NCBI GenBank assembly: GCA_020054965.1
Contig: JAIMZO010000048.1
Coordinates: forward strand, 1 to 8,904
Source: Spirochaeta sp.
Lineage (GTDB): Bacteria; Spirochaetota; Spirochaetia; Sphaerochaetales; Sphaerochaetaceae
Length of the DNA: 8,904 bases
Direction of reading: 5' to 3'
Below the pieces are notes generated by a model, which made no database searches, was not told the DNA's origin, and saw nothing but the letters and a program-made list of their open reading frames with translations. Positions 6,168 through 8,904 of this stretch are shown one piece after another. The translations under genes were made by a program, and so were the position numbers. How positions within the stretch are numbered: position 1 is the stretch's first letter; each line of letters starts with the position of its first letter.

Positions 6168-6761
6168 ATGGCAATATCAAGAACCCCTGTTTTCAAGAGA
6201 TGCAATTATCTGGGAATCGATCCCCTGGTACTGGGCTATTCCCACAAACCAAGCATCAGACGAACAAAGACTACGACCCGACGACGCAAGCAAAGCGTGT
6301 ATGCGCGTCAGCTCATAGAGAAACAAAAACTGCGTTTCATCTATGGTGTACTGGAAAAACAATTCAGGCGTATTTACGCAAGAGCAGAGAAAATTGAAGG
6401 GATCACCGGAGAAAACCTACTCACCTTGCTTGAACTCAGATTTGACAACACCATATTCCGCCTGGGACTCTCAACCACCCGAAGGGAAGGCAGACAACTG
6501 ATCAATCATGGCCATCTAAAGCTGAATGGGAAGCGAGTGGACATCCCCTCGGCAACACTGAAAGTCGGGGATGTCATTTCGGTCCAGGAAACAAGCAAAC
6601 AGGCATTCAGGTTACGTAAACTCACCCAGAACAGGAACATTCCTGCTTGGCTGGCATTTGATGAAGGTACGCTGGAAGCAAAGGTAGTCCGCCTACCGGT
6701 GAGGAGCGATATCGATTACGATGTCACTGAATCAGCGGTTGTAGAGCTTTACTCCAAGTAA
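6168..6761 (+). CDS. rpsD: 30S ribosomal protein S4
   Basis: Primary 16S rRNA-binding protein of the small subunit body, and often a translational repressor of its own operon. It has 197 residues, close to the family length. The N-terminal domain is basic (RRTKTTTRRRKQSVYARQL, about 31-49), followed by KQKLRFIYGVLEKQFRRIYA. The S4 RNA-binding domain covers about 91-155 (TRREGRQLINHGHLKLNGKR; VGDVISV). The N-terminal four-cysteine zinc site of some S4 proteins is absent: only one Cys is present (C12), so this is a zinc-free form. The gene stands alone with its own promoter rather than in a ribosomal-protein operon, and is convergent with the LacI-family gene. Confidence 0.98.
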   Translation: MAISRTPVFKRCNYLGIDPLVLGYSHKPSIRRTKTTTRRRKQSVYARQLIEKQKLRFIYGVLEKQFRRIYARAEKIEGITGENLLTLLELRFDNTIFRLGLSTTRREGRQLINHGHLKLNGKRVDIPSATLKVGDVISVQETSKQAFRLRKLTQNRNIPAWLAFDEGTLEAKVVRLPVRSDIDYDVTESAVVELYSK

Positions 6762-6772
6762 CTTATAAAGGG

Positions 6773-6790
6773 GAACCGTTGGTTTGTTTT
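6773..6790 (+). terminator. Weak terminator candidate after rpsD
   Basis: GAACC-GTT-GGTTT forms a short 5-bp stem with a 3-nt loop, then G and four T. It lies 11 nt after the rpsD stop codon. The stem is short and the call is tentative. The 87-bp gap between the convergent rpsD and lacI-type genes holds no better hairpin on either strand. Confidence 0.3.
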
Positions 6791-6848
6791 CTTCGGCTTC
6801 CTTTTCGATTTACCCCATTACGTTCTCTTCACCATCGGATGCGGATCC

Positions 6849-7901
6849 CTAAGCCCTGGGTGCACACTGCCCTGTTGAACTCTTGATAACAAGATTTGGC
6901 TTGAGGATGACATCCATCCTCCCTTCCCCCCTACGTCTTGCCTGGAGTTGCCCGAATGCACTCCTGCCCAACAGCTTTGGGTCCTGGTGTATGCTGCTCA
7001 GTGCAGGACGGGTTATATCACTGAGGAAGGATGCATCGTATCCAATCACGGAGACCTGCCTCGGTACATCGATATTCTGTTCCCTCAGTGCCTGTAAAAC
7101 ACCTGCTGCAACGGAATCATTACAGCAGATAATTGCAGTGAAATCACAGAGGGTGGAGAGAAAATGCTTGGTCATGGCATACCCGCTCTCATAGGTATAC
7201 CCCGTACTATAGAGAAGTTCCCTTTGTATCGTTAGTCCATATTCGCTCAATGCCTTCTGGTATCCCTTCAAGCGATCGAGGGAAGAATAACTCCCCAAGA
7301 GTCTCCTGTCATGGAAATCGAGCAGGTCATCCGGTCCCTTACCCCAGAAACTCGCGAAGAAGGCAATCTGACGATGTCCAGCCTTCAAGAGGTACTTTGC
7401 TGCAAGATATCCTCCCCTCTCATTGTCATAATAGATATGACTTGCGAAATCGCAATAATCGTGCCGATAGATGATCACAATCGGGGTGGATACCGCAAAC
7501 AATGCAGGCAGCAACGGAGAGGAGGTATCACTAAGGGGGCAGAACAGAAGACCATCCACACAAAGCTTTGCAGCTCTATGAAGGTTCTTCTCTTCCTGCA
7601 ATGCACTACCCTCCGAAGAGAGAACCATGAGGGTTTCTCCCTCCTGATTTGCCTGGCAAAGAACCCCCTCCACAACCGAAGAGAAAAAAGGGTTATCCAG
7701 GGTGGGAACCACCAGTGCAATCATGGCATGTGGCCTCTTGGGTTTCTTGGGTGCATACCCTAAGACGGCCATTGCCTCGCGTACCCGTTTTGCTGCAGAA
7801 GGGTTCACACGGTTGGCATGGTTCACAACCCTGGACACCGTTGCAATGGAGACCCCTGCGGCCCTGGCGACATCAGTAATGGTGACCTTTTTCCTATTCA
7901 T
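6849..7901 (-). CDS. LacI/GalR-family transcriptional regulator
   Basis: A 350-residue DNA-binding regulator with a periplasmic-binding-protein-like effector domain. The N-terminal helix-turn-helix is clear (VTITDVARAAGVSIATVSRV, residues 6-25), followed by LGYAPKK. The effector domain covers about 61-340, with VVPTLDNPFFS, YYDNERGGYLAAKYLLKAGH, CNDSVAAGVLQAL and VSVIGYD. Oddly, the hinge between Tyr49 and the first effector strand (Ile61) is about five residues shorter than in LacI or PurR. It reads PKKPKRPHA, without the usual A-x-x-L hinge-helix motif. There is also an insertion-like stretch at about 184-206. The ATG overlaps the aroA stop codon (ATGA), so translation is probably coupled. 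Ligand and targets cannot be told; sugars are typical for the family. Confidence 0.95.
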   Translation of the reverse strand: MNRKKVTITDVARAAGVSIATVSRVVNHANRVNPSAAKRVREAMAVLGYAPKKPKRPHAMIALVVPTLDNPFFSSVVEGVLCQANQEGETLMVLSSEGSALQEEKNLHRAAKLCVDGLLFCPLSDTSSPLLPALFAVSTPIVIIYRHDYCDFASHIYYDNERGGYLAAKYLLKAGHRQIAFFASFWGKGPDDLLDFHDRRLLGSYSSLDRLKGYQKALSEYGLTIQRELLYSTGYTYESGYAMTKHFLSTLCDFTAIICCNDSVAAGVLQALREQNIDVPRQVSVIGYDASFLSDITRPALSSIHQDPKLLGRSAFGQLQARRRGEGRMDVILKPNLVIKSSTGQCAPRA

Positions 7902-8904
7902 GCATCCAGCTCCCTGATATCTGCCCCGCAGGTGCGAAAGGCATCAAAAAAGCCGGGGAAGGAAACAGCAGCACACGCTGAATCCTCAACGGTCAGACCT
8001 TCTTCAGTGGCGAGGGCAAGCGCCACCATTGCCATGGCAATTCGGTGGTCATTGGATGATCCAACAGTTCCCCCTATCACCTTTGTAGGGCCCTTCACCA
8101 CAAGTGAGTCCTCCCCTATCTCCAGATTGCAACCCAAGGCATTGAGTTTGTTTGTCATCTCAGCTACACGATCAGTTTCTTTCTGGCGTACATGGCCAAT
8201 ATTGGTGAAGGTGGTAACCCCGTGTGCTTGCGTGGCAGCAACTGCGAGTGCAGGCAAGGAGTCAGGGATATCACCAAGATCGATTGTAAGACCTCCCTGC
8301 AAGGTTGCCCCTCCCTTTACCTTGAGGGTCCCCTCCTTCGCGTCTTTTTCCACATGGGCACCCATTGCCTGTAAGATATCAATCACGCGTTTATCCCCTT
8401 GGCTGTCCTGAAAATCAAGAGAGGTCAGAAGCAAATCTGAATTGCTGAGTATGGCTGCTACCAGGGGAAAGGCTACTGCAGAGAAATCCGCAGGTATGGT
8501 AAACCTTCCTGGTGTATAGTGTTGCCCACCCCTGATATAAAATCTGGCATAGTCATCACTTCTCTCTACCTCTACTCCATAACGTTGCATCCAGTCCAGG
8601 GTTATCTGCACATAGGGAGTTTCCAAGGGGTTGTCTACCAATATCTCGGTATCTCTTTCTGCCAATGGGCTGGAAAGCAACAGGCTTGATACGTATTGGC
8701 TGTTGCTTCCGTTGAGCCTTGCCTTTCCCCCTTTCAAGACCCCCCTGATAACCACAGGTGGAGCTTCCTGTCCCTCCCTGGTCAGGAAAGCCGTCGCTCC
8801 AAGCGTATTCAGTGCATCAACCAGGCGCTTGATCGGCCGTCTCCTGATCTGCTCATCACCGGTAATCACCGTCCAGCCATCCACCAAGGCGGCAACTGAG
8901 GAGA
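7898..8904 (-). CDS. aroA: 3-phosphoshikimate 1-carboxyvinyltransferase (EPSP synthase), 5' part outside the window
   Basis: Sixth step of the shikimate pathway: it joins PEP to shikimate-3-phosphate. The frame is open to the window edge. The visible part aligns with the family from roughly residue 100 onward, so about 100 N-terminal residues are missing. Visible motifs are TGDEQIRRRPIKRLVDAL, the substrate-binding NGSNSQYVSSLLLSSPL, GDIPDSLPALAVAA with the likely catalytic Asp (codon 8263-8261), and RQKETDRVAEM with the catalytic Glu (codon 8179-8177). SSNDHRIAMA (about 8056-8027) follows, then a C-terminal SFPGFFDAF. An internal TTG at 8887 is not the true start, since homologous sequence continues before it. 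The stop overlaps the start of the LacI-type gene by 4 nt. Confidence 0.97.
   Translation of the reverse strand, partial: SSVAALVDGWTVITGDEQIRRRPIKRLVDALNTLGATAFLTREGQEAPPVVIRGVLKGGKARLNGSNSQYVSSLLLSSPLAERDTEILVDNPLETPYVQITLDWMQRYGVEVERSDDYARFYIRGGQHYTPGRFTIPADFSAVAFPLVAAILSNSDLLLTSLDFQDSQGDKRVIDILQAMGAHVEKDAKEGTLKVKGGATLQGGLTIDLGDIPDSLPALAVAATQAHGVTTFTNIGHVRQKETDRVAEMTNKLNALGCNLEIGEDSLVVKGPTKVIGGTVGSSNDHRIAMAMVALALATEEGLTVEDSACAAVSFPGFFDAFRTCGADIRELDA

Noticed and set aside
6781..6848. Terminator for the LacI-type gene on the minus strand
   Set aside because: Only 4-bp pairings such as GGAT/ATCC are visible, with no T tract.
7818..8411. Plus-strand open frame of 197 codons antisense to aroA
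   Set aside because: aroA on the other strand carries all the catalytic motifs. This frame has none and no good ribosome binding site.
1..8904. CRISPR array, transposase, phage gene or attachment site next to the tRNAs
   Set aside because: There are no regularly spaced repeats, no terminal inverted repeats with a transposase, and no integrase frame. I found no repeat of the tRNA 3' ends elsewhere in the window by eye.

Overview
This window looks like a housekeeping stretch of a bacterial chromosome. It shows no mobile element, CRISPR array or phage gene. The gene content (primase, primary sigma factor with a long non-conserved region and a very acidic N-terminal segment, coiled-coil zinc-ribbon protein, class A RNase P RNA) and the protein style fit a spirochaete, perhaps Sphaerochaeta-like. 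That assignment is inference from recognition, not from a search.

Layout. Positions 1-5632 on the minus strand read as one operon, in transcription order: a YkgJ-type cysteine-cluster protein, dnaG, rpoD, a zinc-ribbon coiled-coil protein, the RNase P RNA rnpB, and the start of a lipoprotein gene that leaves the window. Gaps are 8-22 nt. The RNase P RNA begins 8 nt after the preceding stop codon. The first bases of the lipoprotein gene overlap an intrinsic terminator that also buries its ribosome binding site. Upstream lie two divergent tRNA genes, Tyr(GUA) on minus and Thr(UGU) on plus, each with its own sigma-70-type promoter and intrinsic terminator. Next, on plus, rpsD (ribosomal protein S4) has its own promoter and a leader with competing hairpins around the ribosome binding site. 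From the right edge, on minus, a 5'-truncated aroA (EPSP synthase) overlaps by 4 nt a LacI-family regulator gene that has an unusually short hinge.

How the genes relate. The minus-strand block is a variant of the macromolecular-synthesis operon, which in E. coli is rpsU-dnaG-rpoD. It links replication priming (DnaG), transcription initiation (RpoD), a zinc-ribbon protein of a family tied to ribosome or translation functions, and tRNA maturation (RNase P). With the two tRNA genes and rpsD beside it, about 6.8 kb is given to core information processing. The aroA-lacI pair belongs to a different transcription unit (aromatic amino acid synthesis plus a sugar-type regulator).

I do not see a convincing wholly new system. 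The most interesting points are the terminator overlapping the lipoprotein start, the way rnpB is embedded in the operon, the rpsD leader, and the LacI protein with a shortened hinge coupled to aroA.
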